NCBI GenBank assembly: GCA_020436125.1
Contig: JAGQYK010000006.1
Coordinates: forward strand, 51,615 to 97,996
Direction: 5' to 3'
DNA from: Cyclobacteriaceae bacterium
GTDB taxonomy: Bacteria > Bacteroidota > Bacteroidia > Cytophagales > Cyclobacteriaceae
DNA: 46,382 bases
Shown: positions 31,364 to 41,800 of the stretch, piece by piece
Layout: every line of letters begins with the position of its first letter
Numbering within the stretch: position 1 is the first letter of the stretch
Notes under the pieces: model-generated
The model's database searches: none
What the model was told of the DNA's origin: nothing
Seen by the model: only the letters and a program-made list of their open reading frames with translations
Position numbers and translations under genes: made by a program

Positions 31364-33604
31364 CTATTTTTTTCCTTTTTTCTTAAGCTCTTCAAATTTA
31401 GAGGCTTGTTTTACCTTAGGAAACACGTTGTCATCCATATTTACATCTGCTGTTTCCTTAAGGGGGTCAATAACGATGTTTATCACCTCCTTATTTTTAA
31501 CAAAAACCTTCTTGATTTGATTTTCATTCAATCTCCATATCTCAGCTGGAATTCGTTCGATTTCCTTAGTTCCGTCTTTGTAAGTCCACTCAATGATTAC
31601 CGGCATTACGAGTCCTCCCTTATTGCTCAAGGTAATTTCATAGAGATTTTTATTCTCCAGCTTATCCATTATCGCCTTGTCGTCAATCCGGTTTTGATAT
31701 TCACCATAAAAACTGGCATCAGCAGGAATTACACTGAAGGGCTGAGGACCATCATTAAAGTTGTCAGAATTTTGAGCTTCTCCAGCGCCAGCGGTCGCCA
31801 GGTCACCTTTCTTCACCATTTTACCTTTGTTCTCCAGATTGGTCTCTTCTTTCTTCACCTGATACCACTTCACTGCATCCACAGACACATCGGTGTTATC
31901 AGTTGAGTAGAACCATCCACGCCAGAACCAATCAAGATCTACACCAGAGGCATCTTCCATAGTACGGAAGAAGTCGGCAGGTTTTGGATGTTTGAACGCC
32001 CAACGCTCAGAATATTCTTTAAAAGATTTATCAAAAAGCTCAGGTCCCATTACCGTCTCCCTTAATATATTAAGGGCTGTAGCTGCCTTAGCGTATTGTT
32101 CTGAACCATATTGGATAATGTTTTCAGCGCTGGTCATCAACGGGCGCTGGGTTTCTTTATCTCCCATCATATAAGGGACAATCGCTTCGGCAGGTCCCCT
32201 GCGCTGAGGCATGTCAGGGTAATGCTCTACTTGTGTTAGGTACTGCACAAAAGTATCGAAGCCCTCATCTAACCAAGCCCATTGACGTTCGTCCGAGTTG
32301 ATAATCATCGGGAAAAAATTATGCCCTACTTCGTGCACAATCACGCCAATCATGGCCCATTTGGTGCGATCAGGAATTGTTCCATCAGGCTGTGGTCTTC
32401 CTCCATTGAAACAAATCATGGGATACTCCATTCCAATGTTGGCCATGTGCACAGAGATGGCTACTGGATAGGGATAATCAATAGTATACTTTGAATAAGT
32501 AGTGATTGTATTTTTAACAGCTTTTGTTGATTCACGCTCCCAAAGTGGATTTCCCTCTTTAGGATAATAAGACATCGCCATTACGGTTTTGCCGCCAAGC
32601 TTTACGGCCTGTGCATCCCAAATAAATCTTCTTGAACTTGTAAACGCGAAGTCTCTAACATTATCGGCTTTGTATACCCAGGTTTTCTTTTGCTTGGATT
32701 TTGATTTTTCACGCTGGATAGCCTCTTCCTGCGTGGAAATAACGACAGGCTTGTCAAATGATTTTTTTGCTAATTCAAAACGTTCAATTTCTTTTTTAGA
32801 GAGAACATCCTGTGGGTTTTGTAATTCTCCTGTGGAACCTACAATATGATCAGCAGGAACGGTAATGCTTACTTTATAATTTCCAAAGGAAAGGGTGAAT
32901 TCTCCTTGTCCAAGAAATTGCTTGTTTTGCCACCCTTCATAATCATCATAAACGCACATGCGCGGAAACCAATGGGTGATACCATAAACGTAATTGTCAT
33001 CCGCTGGGAAGTATTCCATTCCACCTCTGCGACCCACTTCGCGCTCGTTTAGTCTGTCACTTACAGGGTAAGACCACTCAACGTTAAACGAATATTTCTC
33101 TCCTGTCTTTAGCGGCTTTGGCAGATCAACGCGCATCATAGTGGCATTGATAAAATTAGGCAGGTCTTTGCCAGCAACATCTTTTACCGACTTAATAGTA
33201 TACCCTCCTTTATAATCCCCATATAGATCAAGGTCGCGTTGCAGTTGATCAATTGAAACACTTTCGCCCAAGTTGTTGGTTTTAATTTTATCCGTTGTGT
33301 TGCCCTCAGCTAAAATATTCTGATCTAGCTGAAGCCATAAGTACTTTAATGCATCAGGGGAGTTATTGGTGTAGGTAATAGTTTCTTTACCAATAATCGT
33401 ATGTGTTTCGTCATTCAACTCAACATCAATTACATAATCAGCTTGTTGCTGCCAGTACTTATAACCAGGAGCACCAGAGGCTGATCGGTATTGGTTGGGG
33501 GTTGGTAATTGTTGTCCCAACTGTTCAAACTTACTCTTCCACCCCTCCTGTGCCACAGACGGTAACGCAATGGCAATCAATATCAAGCCAACTAGATATT
33601 TCAT
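31364..33604 (-). CDS. Secreted M1-family metallopeptidase, paralogue 2 of 3
   Basis: The start at 33604 (MKYLVGLI) gives a 746-residue precursor with a signal peptide ending in SVAQ at about residue 19; the upstream ATG at 33628 would bury it. HEVGH lies at about 424-428 and the third ligand Glu follows 18 residues later in WAWLDEGFD. The exopeptidase-site motif reads GMEYPMICFNGG. It is closest to paralogue 3: both have QYLTQVEHY/QYLTQVENY, DMPQRRG and the ATALNILRE block, where paralogue 1 differs. The last residues are Lys-rich (ELKKKGKK). The gene follows paralogue 3 by 29 bp. Confidence 0.95.
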   Translation of the reverse strand: MKYLVGLILIAIALPSVAQEGWKSKFEQLGQQLPTPNQYRSASGAPGYKYWQQQADYVIDVELNDETHTIIGKETITYTNNSPDALKYLWLQLDQNILAEGNTTDKIKTNNLGESVSIDQLQRDLDLYGDYKGGYTIKSVKDVAGKDLPNFINATMMRVDLPKPLKTGEKYSFNVEWSYPVSDRLNEREVGRRGGMEYFPADDNYVYGITHWFPRMCVYDDYEGWQNKQFLGQGEFTLSFGNYKVSITVPADHIVGSTGELQNPQDVLSKKEIERFELAKKSFDKPVVISTQEEAIQREKSKSKQKKTWVYKADNVRDFAFTSSRRFIWDAQAVKLGGKTVMAMSYYPKEGNPLWERESTKAVKNTITTYSKYTIDYPYPVAISVHMANIGMEYPMICFNGGRPQPDGTIPDRTKWAMIGVIVHEVGHNFFPMIINSDERQWAWLDEGFDTFVQYLTQVEHYPDMPQRRGPAEAIVPYMMGDKETQRPLMTSAENIIQYGSEQYAKAATALNILRETVMGPELFDKSFKEYSERWAFKHPKPADFFRTMEDASGVDLDWFWRGWFYSTDNTDVSVDAVKWYQVKKEETNLENKGKMVKKGDLATAGAGEAQNSDNFNDGPQPFSVIPADASFYGEYQNRIDDKAIMDKLENKNLYEITLSNKGGLVMPVIIEWTYKDGTKEIERIPAEIWRLNENQIKKVFVKNKEVINIVIDPLKETADVNMDDNVFPKVKQASKFEELKKKGKK

Positions 33605-33633
33605 ATTAAAATTTTTGGTTGTTATCATACTTA

Positions 33634-35850
33634 TTAATTTTTTCTCAGTTGATCAAACTTGGAAGGCTGATCTACTTTAGGGAATGCGTTATTATTGGTA
33701 TCAATGTCGGCAGTTTCTTTTAAAGGATCTATCACGACATTGGTGACCTCTTTATCCTTAACAAAAACTTTAGTAATTTTTTGTTCGTTGGTTCTCCAGA
33801 TTTCAGCGGGAAGCCGTTCGATTTCTTTCGTTCCATCTTTGTAAGACCATTCAATGATTACAGGCATTACCAGGCCACCCTTGTTACTAAGTGTTACTTC
33901 GTAAAAGTTTTTTCCTTTCATTTTGTCGACAACTGCTTTATCGTTTATACGACTTAAGAATTCGCCATAAAGGCGGCCATCTGTTTCAATCAGACTAAAA
34001 GGCTCAGGACCATTGTTGAAATCAGAATTTTCAGTAGTACTTCCTGCAGTAGCAAGATCACCAGTTTTTACAGTTTTAGATTTGCTTTCCAGGTTTTGAT
34101 TGTCTTCCCTTATTTTTAGCCAACGTACTTGATCAACAGAAAGGTCTACATGATCTACGGTATAAAACCAGCCTCTCCAAAACCAGTCTAAATCAAAGGC
34201 GGAGGCGTCCTCCATTGTTCTAAAAAAGTCAGAGGGCTTAGGATGTTTAAAGGCCCAGCGCTGAGCATATTCCTTAAATGCGTGATCAAAAAGTTCGGGA
34301 CCCATAACAGCCTCTCTCAAAATATTAAGTGCTGTAGCTGCCTTGTTGTATTGCTCATTGCCAATTTGCACCACTTGCTCTCCGCTTGTCATTAAAGGAC
34401 GCATTGTAGTTTTATCTCCTTTCATGTAAGGAACGATTCCTTGCGCATGACCTCTACGTTGCGGCATGTCTTTATAATTTTCCACTTGCGTTAAGTATTG
34501 CACGAATGAGTTTACACCTTCATCCATCCAGGTAGTTTCTCTTTCATCATTGTTGATGATCATTGGGAAGAAGTTGTGCCCCACTTCATGCACGATTACA
34601 CCGATCATTCTCCATTTGGTGTTGTCGCTATAGCTTCCATCTTTATTGGGTCTTCCAAAATTGAAACAGATCATAGGATACTCCATTCCAATGCTGGCAG
34701 CATGAACAGAAATAGCAACTGGATAAGGGTAGTCAATGGTGAACTTTGAATATGTAACAATGGTGTTCTTTACCGCCTTGGTAGATTCTTTTTCCCAAAG
34801 CGGATTTCCTTCTTTAGGATAGAAAGACATGGCCAAAGGAGTATTGTTCCCAACCTTTACAGCTTGCGCATCCCAAATAAATTTGCGGGAAGTGGCAAAA
34901 GCGAAATCGCGAACGTCCTCCGCGTGGAACTCCCAGGTTTTCTTTTCTTTTGACTTGCTCTTTTCTCTTTGGATGGCCTCCTGTTGAGTAGCAATGATGA
35001 CAGGAGCATCAAAAGAGGTTTTTGCCTTTTCAAAACGAGCTACTTGCTCTGCTGTCAAAACAGCCTTTGGATTTTGAAGCACGCCTGTTGCTGCCATAAT
35101 GTGATCTGCAGGAGTGGTGATCTTTACTTTGTAATTTCCGAATACGGTGGCAAACTCACTTCTTCCAAGAAATTGTTTATTCTGCCATCCTTCCAGATCA
35201 TCATACACGCACATCCGTGGAAACCATTGGGCAATAGTATAAACATAATTTTTGTCCTCTGGGAAGTACTCCAGGCCACTTCTGCCACCTACTTTCATAC
35301 GGTCATTGATGTTGTATGACCATTCAATTTTAAAAGAATAAGTTTCTCCTCTTTTGAGTGGTTGAGGAAGATCGATCCGCATCATGGTGGCATTGACGAA
35401 ATGCTTAAGGTCCTTGCCATTGACATCTTTCACCGATTTGATTTTGTACCCACCATCAAAATCATAGAGCTCTAAATCTCCTGCAATTTCCTTAGTGGTT
35501 ACGCTATCCTGAATGGTCGTATTTTTGGTTTTTCCCGTGTTGCTTTCTTTATCAAAAAGATTTTGATCCAGTTGCAGCCAAAGGTAGGTGAGTACATCAG
35601 GGGAGTTATTGTGATAGGTGACTGTTTCTGCTCCTGTGATGCTTTGATTTTCGTCATTGAGCTCTGCCGTGATTACATAATCAGCCTGTTGCTGCCAGTA
35701 TTCAGGTCCAGGCGAACCTGAACCTGTGCGGTATTCGTTAGGAGTAGGCAGTATTTGTCCTAATTGTTCGAATTTACCCTGCCAGGGTGTTGTTTGTGCA
35801 TGGGCGATCAGGCTCATGCCAATGAAAAGCGTGGTAATGTATTTAATCAT
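33634..35850 (-). CDS. Secreted M1-family metallopeptidase, paralogue 3 of 3
   Basis: The 738-residue precursor has a signal peptide ending AHAQ (about 18), HEVGH at about 421-425 and its Glu partner in TTWMDEGVN. The shared mature N-terminus of all three, with FEQLGxxLPTPNxYR and SGxPGxxYWQQxADYxI, is followed by the saddle domain and catalytic core. It is the first peptidase of the array, 47 bp behind the HupE/UreJ-like gene, and probably shares its promoter. Sequence identity between the three is high across the whole length, so the array arose by repeated tandem duplication in a lineage where a single copy would be normal. Confidence 0.95.
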   Translation of the reverse strand: MIKYITTLFIGMSLIAHAQTTPWQGKFEQLGQILPTPNEYRTGSGSPGPEYWQQQADYVITAELNDENQSITGAETVTYHNNSPDVLTYLWLQLDQNLFDKESNTGKTKNTTIQDSVTTKEIAGDLELYDFDGGYKIKSVKDVNGKDLKHFVNATMMRIDLPQPLKRGETYSFKIEWSYNINDRMKVGGRSGLEYFPEDKNYVYTIAQWFPRMCVYDDLEGWQNKQFLGRSEFATVFGNYKVKITTPADHIMAATGVLQNPKAVLTAEQVARFEKAKTSFDAPVIIATQQEAIQREKSKSKEKKTWEFHAEDVRDFAFATSRKFIWDAQAVKVGNNTPLAMSFYPKEGNPLWEKESTKAVKNTIVTYSKFTIDYPYPVAISVHAASIGMEYPMICFNFGRPNKDGSYSDNTKWRMIGVIVHEVGHNFFPMIINNDERETTWMDEGVNSFVQYLTQVENYKDMPQRRGHAQGIVPYMKGDKTTMRPLMTSGEQVVQIGNEQYNKAATALNILREAVMGPELFDHAFKEYAQRWAFKHPKPSDFFRTMEDASAFDLDWFWRGWFYTVDHVDLSVDQVRWLKIREDNQNLESKSKTVKTGDLATAGSTTENSDFNNGPEPFSLIETDGRLYGEFLSRINDKAVVDKMKGKNFYEVTLSNKGGLVMPVIIEWSYKDGTKEIERLPAEIWRTNEQKITKVFVKDKEVTNVVIDPLKETADIDTNNNAFPKVDQPSKFDQLRKN

Positions 35851-35897
35851 ACTTTAGAAATTTTCAGTTGTTATACGTTGGATGCTTCTGGTCTGTT

Positions 35898-36485
35898 TTA
35901 CCAGTATATAGCATCCTTCATCAAAATTAGGGCTATTCCGGCAATACCAGACGAAATTACCATCTTCCAGTCTCTGCGCGAAACATTTATCAGGTCAACT
36001 AGCAGAAAACTAATTGCCATAAAGATGCCAACAATTACAATTTGCCCAAACTCTAAGCCTAAATTAAATGCAAGAAGTTGCGTAACTACTGAATGATCTT
36101 TACCTAGTATGGCCTTTAGGTAATTGGAAAATCCCATGCCGTGAATGAGGCCAAATCCCAATGCCAGCAAATAATTGGTCTGAACGGGTTTAGTAGAATA
36201 GCTCTCTTCTTTTCGGAATAAGTTACCAAAAGCGGTTATAAAGATAGTGAGTGGGATAAGAAATTCCACCAGTTCAGCCTTAACAGCAATCACATTCAAG
36301 GTGGCTAGTGCTAATGTCACAGAGTGCCCAATTGTAAAGGCAGTGATAAGAATCAGAATTTTTTTCCAATCCCTGGTTAGGTAAATGGCGCAAAGTGCAA
36401 CGACAAATAAAATGTGATCGTAACCATTTGCATAATCCAATATGTGATCCTTACCTAGTATGAAGTAAAGTTGAAATTCGCTCAT
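35898..36485 (-). CDS. HupE/UreJ-like membrane protein
   Basis: The 195-residue inner-membrane protein belongs to the HupE/UreJ_2 family (PF13795), proposed metal (nickel or cobalt) permeases, though the Bacteroidetes branch has no proven cargo. Features: NGYDHILFVVALCAIYL (20-36), with the conserved G-x-DH motif; FTIGHSVTLALATL (50-63), with a conserved His; and LGFGLIHGMGFSNYL (about 108-122), a second His motif. About six helices are visible. It starts the minus-strand cluster with three M1 peptidases and is divergent from DUF6702. I recall this HupE / M1 / DUF6702 set from other Bacteroidetes. Confidence 0.9.
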   Translation of the reverse strand: MSEFQLYFILGKDHILDYANGYDHILFVVALCAIYLTRDWKKILILITAFTIGHSVTLALATLNVIAVKAELVEFLIPLTIFITAFGNLFRKEESYSTKPVQTNYLLALGFGLIHGMGFSNYLKAILGKDHSVVTQLLAFNLGLEFGQIVIVGIFMAISFLLVDLINVSRRDWKMVISSGIAGIALILMKDAIYW

Positions 36486-36576
36486 GCACTCATTTATTTT
36501 TGGGGAGACAATAATAGGATTTATATCTCAATTTGGGTAGCTCCATTACACTAAAGGAATAAGAGTCGAAAGCCAC

Positions 36577-36607
36577 TTGTTTTGGGTTAGAGATGGTCCT
36601 ATTTTTG
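36577..36607 (+). promoter_or_regulatory. Bacteroidetes-type promoter for the DUF6702 gene
   Basis: TTG (36577-36579), 20 bp spacer, then TATTTTTG (36600-36607) is a complete -33/-7 pair. Transcription would begin about 10 bp before the ATG at 36622, giving a very short 5' leader. Confidence 0.68.
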
Positions 36608-36621
36608 ATGCATAATTTGAT

Positions 36622-37098
36622 ATGATAAGTATCCTATATTCATTTTTGCTTCTTTTTCATCCTCTTCATATCTCCGTAACAGAGATTGAATACAATGAAA
36701 AGGTAGAGGCCTTGCAGATCATCTCTCGTATTTTTGTGGATGACTTGGAGGTAGCTATTAGGGCGAAAACTGAATTGCCTGATCTGGATATTCTAAACCC
36801 TAAAAAAGGACTCACTACAAAGGGTCTTATTGCTGATTACGTAAAAGACCACTTAAAAATCAGGTTAGATGGGAAAGAACAGCAACTTAATTTCTTGGGG
36901 TATGAAGAAGAGAACTTAGCGTTTATCTGCTATATCGAAATTGAAAAAGTAAAAACTTTTAAAGTTATAGAGGTCGAAAATACGGTAATCACTGAAGCTT
37001 ATGATGACCAATCTAATCTGGTTCATGTTACGTATAAAGGCCCCATCAAAAGTATGCGGCTAATGAAAGACAAGCCCTCCGATAAGTTTACGTTTTAA
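36622..37098 (+). CDS. DUF6702 family protein
   Basis: A 158-residue exported protein. An uncleaved or short signal segment (MISILYSFLLLFHPLH) leads directly into HISVTEIEYNEK, the family's signature of a His after the signal and an EI(E/N)YN strand. The rest is a beta-rich domain with IISRIFVDDLEVAIR (about 33-47), YVKDHLKIRLDGK (about 73-85) and KVIEVENTVITEAYDDQSNLVHV. The role of the family is unknown to me; it is regularly found near HupE/UreJ and M1 peptidase genes. Its gene is divergent from that cluster and is followed 11 bp later by tpiA. Confidence 0.85.
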   Translation: MISILYSFLLLFHPLHISVTEIEYNEKVEALQIISRIFVDDLEVAIRAKTELPDLDILNPKKGLTTKGLIADYVKDHLKIRLDGKEQQLNFLGYEEENLAFICYIEIEKVKTFKVIEVENTVITEAYDDQSNLVHVTYKGPIKSMRLMKDKPSDKFTF

Positions 37099-37109
37099 GA
37101 AAGTCAGGT

Positions 37110-37871
37110 ATGCGTCAAAAGATAGTTGCTGGAAATTGGAAAATGAATACAACGCTTCAGGAGGCACAATCATTAACAGCAGAGCTGATAGGGATGGTGG
37201 CAGATGAGGTACAAGGCGATGTAAAAATTATTATTTGCCCTCCTTTTCCATACTTGTATGGTATGAAATCTCAACTTGGAAAGGCTGCCAGAATTGAAGT
37301 TGGAGCACAAAATTGCAGTGAGCATGCTTCCGGAGCCTACACGGGGGAGGTTGCTGCTGGCATGTTGAAGTCGCTTGGCATTCCGTATGTGATTATAGGG
37401 CATAGTGAACGCAGACAATATTTTTTGGAGACAGGAAAACAGTTGGCCCAAAAGGTGGATGGAGCTTTGGCCAATGGACTAAAGCCTATATTTTGTTGCG
37501 GGGAACCTTTGGAGGTAAGAGAAGCGGGTGATCATGAAATACTGGTGAAGCGTCAAATTGAAGAAGGACTCTTTCATCTCAATACTGAAGCAATGAAAAA
37601 AATAGTGGTTGCATATGAGCCAGTATGGGCCATTGGAACAGGTAAAACAGCCACTACATCCCAAGCACAGGAAATGCATTCTGTTATTAGAAAACATCTT
37701 GCCGATAAGTTTGGAGCAGAAACGGCTGAATTAGTTCCTATTCTTTATGGAGGTAGTGTGAAGCCTGACAATGCACAGGAACTCTTTTCATGCGCAGATG
37801 TGGACGGTGGTCTTGTAGGCGGGGCTTCATTGAAGTCGAGAGATTTTGTTGAGATCATTAAGTCGGCCTGA
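37110..37871 (+). CDS. tpiA: Triosephosphate isomerase
   Basis: This 253-residue glycolytic enzyme interconverts dihydroxyacetone phosphate and glyceraldehyde 3-phosphate. The (beta/alpha)8 signature is complete: GNWKMN (N9, K11), H98 in IIGHSERR, catalytic E170 in VAYEPVWAIGTG (loop 6) and the phosphate-binding YGGSV and GGLVGGASL blocks near the end. Cytoplasmic dimer in the family. prmA starts on the last base of the stop codon (TGATG), so the two are translationally coupled. Confidence 0.98.
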   Translation: MRQKIVAGNWKMNTTLQEAQSLTAELIGMVADEVQGDVKIIICPPFPYLYGMKSQLGKAARIEVGAQNCSEHASGAYTGEVAAGMLKSLGIPYVIIGHSERRQYFLETGKQLAQKVDGALANGLKPIFCCGEPLEVREAGDHEILVKRQIEEGLFHLNTEAMKKIVVAYEPVWAIGTGKTATTSQAQEMHSVIRKHLADKFGAETAELVPILYGGSVKPDNAQELFSCADVDGGLVGGASLKSRDFVEIIKSA

Positions 37872-38704
37872 TGTACCACACCCGTCTAAGCGTAACCTGC
37901 GATCCGCTTTTTTCAGATATACTAATCGCTGAAATTTCACAAGCTGGTTTTGATTCTTTTTTGGAAAATGAAAATGGTTTTGAGGCCTATGCAGAAGTGG
38001 ATCGATTTGATCAAAGCCGTGTAGATGAAATAAAAAATAAATACAATCAGGTAACGCCACTTTCATTTTCATGGGATCGCATAGAAAAGAAAAATTGGAA
38101 TGAAGAGTGGGAAAAAAGCTACGAACCCATTATCGTGGATGATCGATGCGTGATCCGCGCGGAATTTCATCAAATTGAAAAGGAATATCCGTACACAATA
38201 ACCATTACCCCTAAAATGTCCTTCGGCACAGGTCATCATCAAACTACTTATCTGATGATAAAAGCGCAGATGGATATGGATCATAAGAATAAAATGGTGA
38301 TGGACGCAGGTTGTGGCACGGCCATCTTATCCATTATGGCGTCAAAGCTCGGAGCAAAAAAAGTAGAAGCATTTGATATTGATGAGTGGAGCGTGATCAA
38401 TGGAAAAGAAAACATTGCAGTGAACAACTGTGAACATATCACCATCAGGCAGGGGATGATCAGTGAGTTGACATTTGACGATAATTATGATGTGATTTTA
38501 GCTAACATCAATAAAAACATACTGCTTCATGAGTTGCCACAGTATGTATCTTATTTAAACCCTGATGGGTTTGTATTACTTAGTGGCTTTTACGAAAGGG
38601 ATATTCCAGACCTAATGGAGCGCGCACATCAATACCAGCTTAAGCACATAAGTAGCAATGTGCGCGAAAACTGGGCTTCCTTGCTTCTTCAACTAAAAAA
38701 ATAA
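37871..38704 (+). CDS. prmA: Ribosomal protein L11 methyltransferase
   Basis: The 277-residue protein methylates ribosomal protein L11 with S-adenosylmethionine. An N-terminal substrate-recognition domain (about 1-100) is followed by the Rossmann methyltransferase domain: SFGTGHHQTT (about 117-126), motif I VMDAGCGTAILSIMASKLGA (about 142-161), acidic FDID (about 168-171) and post-motif ILANINKNIL (about 215-224), the PrmA equivalent of the NPP-like catalytic segment. Sequence and length fit PrmA well. The start overlaps the stop of tpiA by one base. Confidence 0.95.
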   Translation: MYHTRLSVTCDPLFSDILIAEISQAGFDSFLENENGFEAYAEVDRFDQSRVDEIKNKYNQVTPLSFSWDRIEKKNWNEEWEKSYEPIIVDDRCVIRAEFHQIEKEYPYTITITPKMSFGTGHHQTTYLMIKAQMDMDHKNKMVMDAGCGTAILSIMASKLGAKKVEAFDIDEWSVINGKENIAVNNCEHITIRQGMISELTFDDNYDVILANINKNILLHELPQYVSYLNPDGFVLLSGFYERDIPDLMERAHQYQLKHISSNVRENWASLLLQLKK

Positions 38705-38808
38705 AAGGACCTCCAGTTCAAAACAATAAGCGGGTAAGCATTCGTTTAAGGATGAGGTGCTTTTAGCTAAATTGCCCATTATTTACGAATTTCACTGATT
38801 AGGCTATT

Positions 38809-41800
38809 GTGAAGCGGGTTTTAATATACATATGGATTGCATTGGCAGGATCTACCGCCCTCAAGGCGCAAAAGGCCCCTGAACCCGTTAGACTCAGCTT
38901 TCAGGATAGTATTCGTGTGGTACTGGAGAATTCACGAAGTGTGGATGCGGAGGCCGTAGGAGCAGGCTTTGCCACCATTTGGGGAAAACTAGGAAGAGAT
39001 CAACAGGAACTAATAAGACAGCAGGTTAAATTGATGAAGAGCAAGGGGTATAAACTAAGGCCCCAGTTTGTCAATTATTATGGAGCTATTTCAAATGCGG
39101 TCGATCGCGAAAATGCTGATGCAGCAACTATCTCCGATTTTTTGAACGTATCTGGCCAGGTGATCGAAAATGAAAGCCTTACCAATGCGGGTATATTCTT
39201 TAAAAACGTAAGACAATTTTTTGAGTATCACGCCCTTCACTACGACCGTTCATACAGGCTCTTTGTACGAGATGATGAATATCACTTTGATTACGTTAAA
39301 GTAGACGTGCTTCCATCGTTGCTTGATTTTAATAGCAATGATCAGAGTGACTTCAATGATCTCAATAGTCAGCCGCTAGATGATTTCAATAACGACACCT
39401 ATCAAGATCCGAATAACCAAAATCAATTTGATCAATGGGACAATAATGCCGTACAGGACGATTTTAATTGGGATGATCAGGAACCAGTAAACTGGGATGA
39501 CCAGGAGGAAGAAATGCCTCCCGCTATTCCCATATGGATGCAACCAGAGCCTCAACCGGAATTATCTGGTCCACTTATCCGATTTGATAAAGCCACTTTT
39601 AATTTCTCCACCACATATGACTCCGCTTTCCTGCACGATACAAAAGGAGCCGTATCCTTGCTGGATAATACTTTTGTTGGCGAGGGAGGAAGATTTGATT
39701 GGACTACAGCAGGACTGAGTGAAGACTCCGTTTATTTTGATTTTACTGCTTACAATTTCAATGTATCTAAGCCAGCATTAAAAGCTTCTCAGGGGAAACT
39801 TACTTATTTAGGAAGAGCCAACGGAAGAGTGGATGGCATTTTTGAGTTTAAAAGTGTAAGCCATAAAACTCCGGAATCTTCTACCTACCCACGATTCATG
39901 TCATTCAATAGTGATATTGAAATGCTTGGACTGGGCAATGATAAGCTACAGTATACAGGAGGTTTTGCACTTAATGGCAGTAAAATTTATAGCTCTTCAG
40001 TTAATGGCGAGCCTGCCAAATTGGTAGTATCAGGGGAAGTAGATAGAAAATTTGAGGCACGATCCCGTCTGTTTGAATTTCAAGATTCAACTATCTTCTC
40101 CAGGCGTGCTATGGTGAAGATATTTCAACAAAACGATTCCATATATCATCCAGCTACGGAGTTCTACTACAATTTTGGTAAGAATGAATTGATCCTGCAA
40201 AAAGAGAATGGCTATTTAAAAAATGCGCCATACTCTGCCTCTTATTTTAATATGGATTTTGCGGCTGATAAAATAAGATGGGATCTTAATTCTGATAGTT
40301 TAAATATTTACAGTTTTGGAGGAAGAAGCCAATCCCCCATGGTAATCGAGTCGATCGATTATTATGACCCTGAAGATTTCAGATTGTTGGCAGGTCATGG
40401 ATTTCAATTTCATCCACTTGCCCTAGTGGCAAGTTATTCATTGAGAATGGGGATGAGAGAATTTTATGTGGATGATATTGCAACCGGCACAGGACAGCGA
40501 TCGGATGGAATGCGCATGGCCATGACCTTTTTGGCACAGAAAGGAATGATAGAATACAACGCCAATACAGGCTATGTGAAGGTGAAAGAAAAAGCGATGC
40601 ACTATTATGATGCAGTAAAAGGTGATGCAGACTATGATAACTTAAAGATTCATTCCATTATGGATGGACCGGCTAACGCTACTGTAAATTTTGCGGATGG
40701 GCGCATGAATGTAAGAGGGGTGGAAGAGTTCAATGTAAGTGATTCACTCAACGTGGTGATTAAACCAGATAGCAGTGTGATAACGCTGTTGCAAAATCGA
40801 GATATAAAATTTGATGGTAAGATCACAGCGGGAAATTTTGAAATCAATGGGAAGGATTTTACACTGAAGTATGATAGTTTTTTCATCAACTTAAACCACA
40901 TTGACTCCATTCGTTTTTATGTAACTGAAACTAATGCCCGTGGACAAAGCATAAGAAGACGCGTAAATAATGCCATGGTAGGCGCAGATTCAACAGCTGC
41001 TGCTGCTGCGGGAATGGCCAATACTTCTAAATCATCCGGCACACTTTTTATCAGTCGGCCGGATAATAAATCCGGAAAAGAAAAAATTCCAAATTACCCA
41101 CGCCTTGATGCTACCGCAGGAGGAGTAATTTATTTTAACCGCAGGGAAGTTTTAAATGGTGCCTATGATCGATCTGTCTTTTTTGTGGTGCCTCCCTTTA
41201 AACTGGACAGCTTGAACGATGCTGACCCGGGATCCATCAATTTTGAAGGTACGTTTGTGTCCAGTGGTATGTTCCCCAATTTCAAAGAGAAATTGCACAC
41301 CATGGCCGACAAATCGCTGGGCTTTACCCATGCCATTCCGAGTGAAGGTTATCAATTGTTCCAGGGAGACGGTAAAATTGTAGGTGCCATGAATCTTGAC
41401 AATGCAGGGATTCGTGCTACCGGCCGTATTGATTATCTGGCGGCCAGTGTAGAGTCAAAGGACTTTGTGTTTTATCCAGATTCAGTAGTTGGGCGAGGAA
41501 ATGTTGGGGAGCTAAAAGAAAAACAGTTTGGGGCAGCATGGTTTCCTCAGGTTTCACTTACTGAATTCAAATTGAATTGGTTGCCTAAACAGGATAAATT
41601 CAATATTCAAAATTTGCGAGAGCCTTTTAATTTGTACGATGCCAGTGCCCAATTAGATGGAAGGTTGACTGTTTCAAAAACAGGTACAAGTGGCGGAGGT
41701 AAGTTGATCACGCGGGGATCAGAAGCGATTTCGGAAGAGCTTTCGTTTTCCGCCAAAGACTTCGGGGCGAGGCATGCCGATTTTCAAGTGAAGACGACTA

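Noticed and set aside
29423-35319. Plus-strand open frames inside the three M1 genes
   Set aside because: They repeat at matching places in all three paralogues, as expected of antisense shadows of conserved protein sequence.
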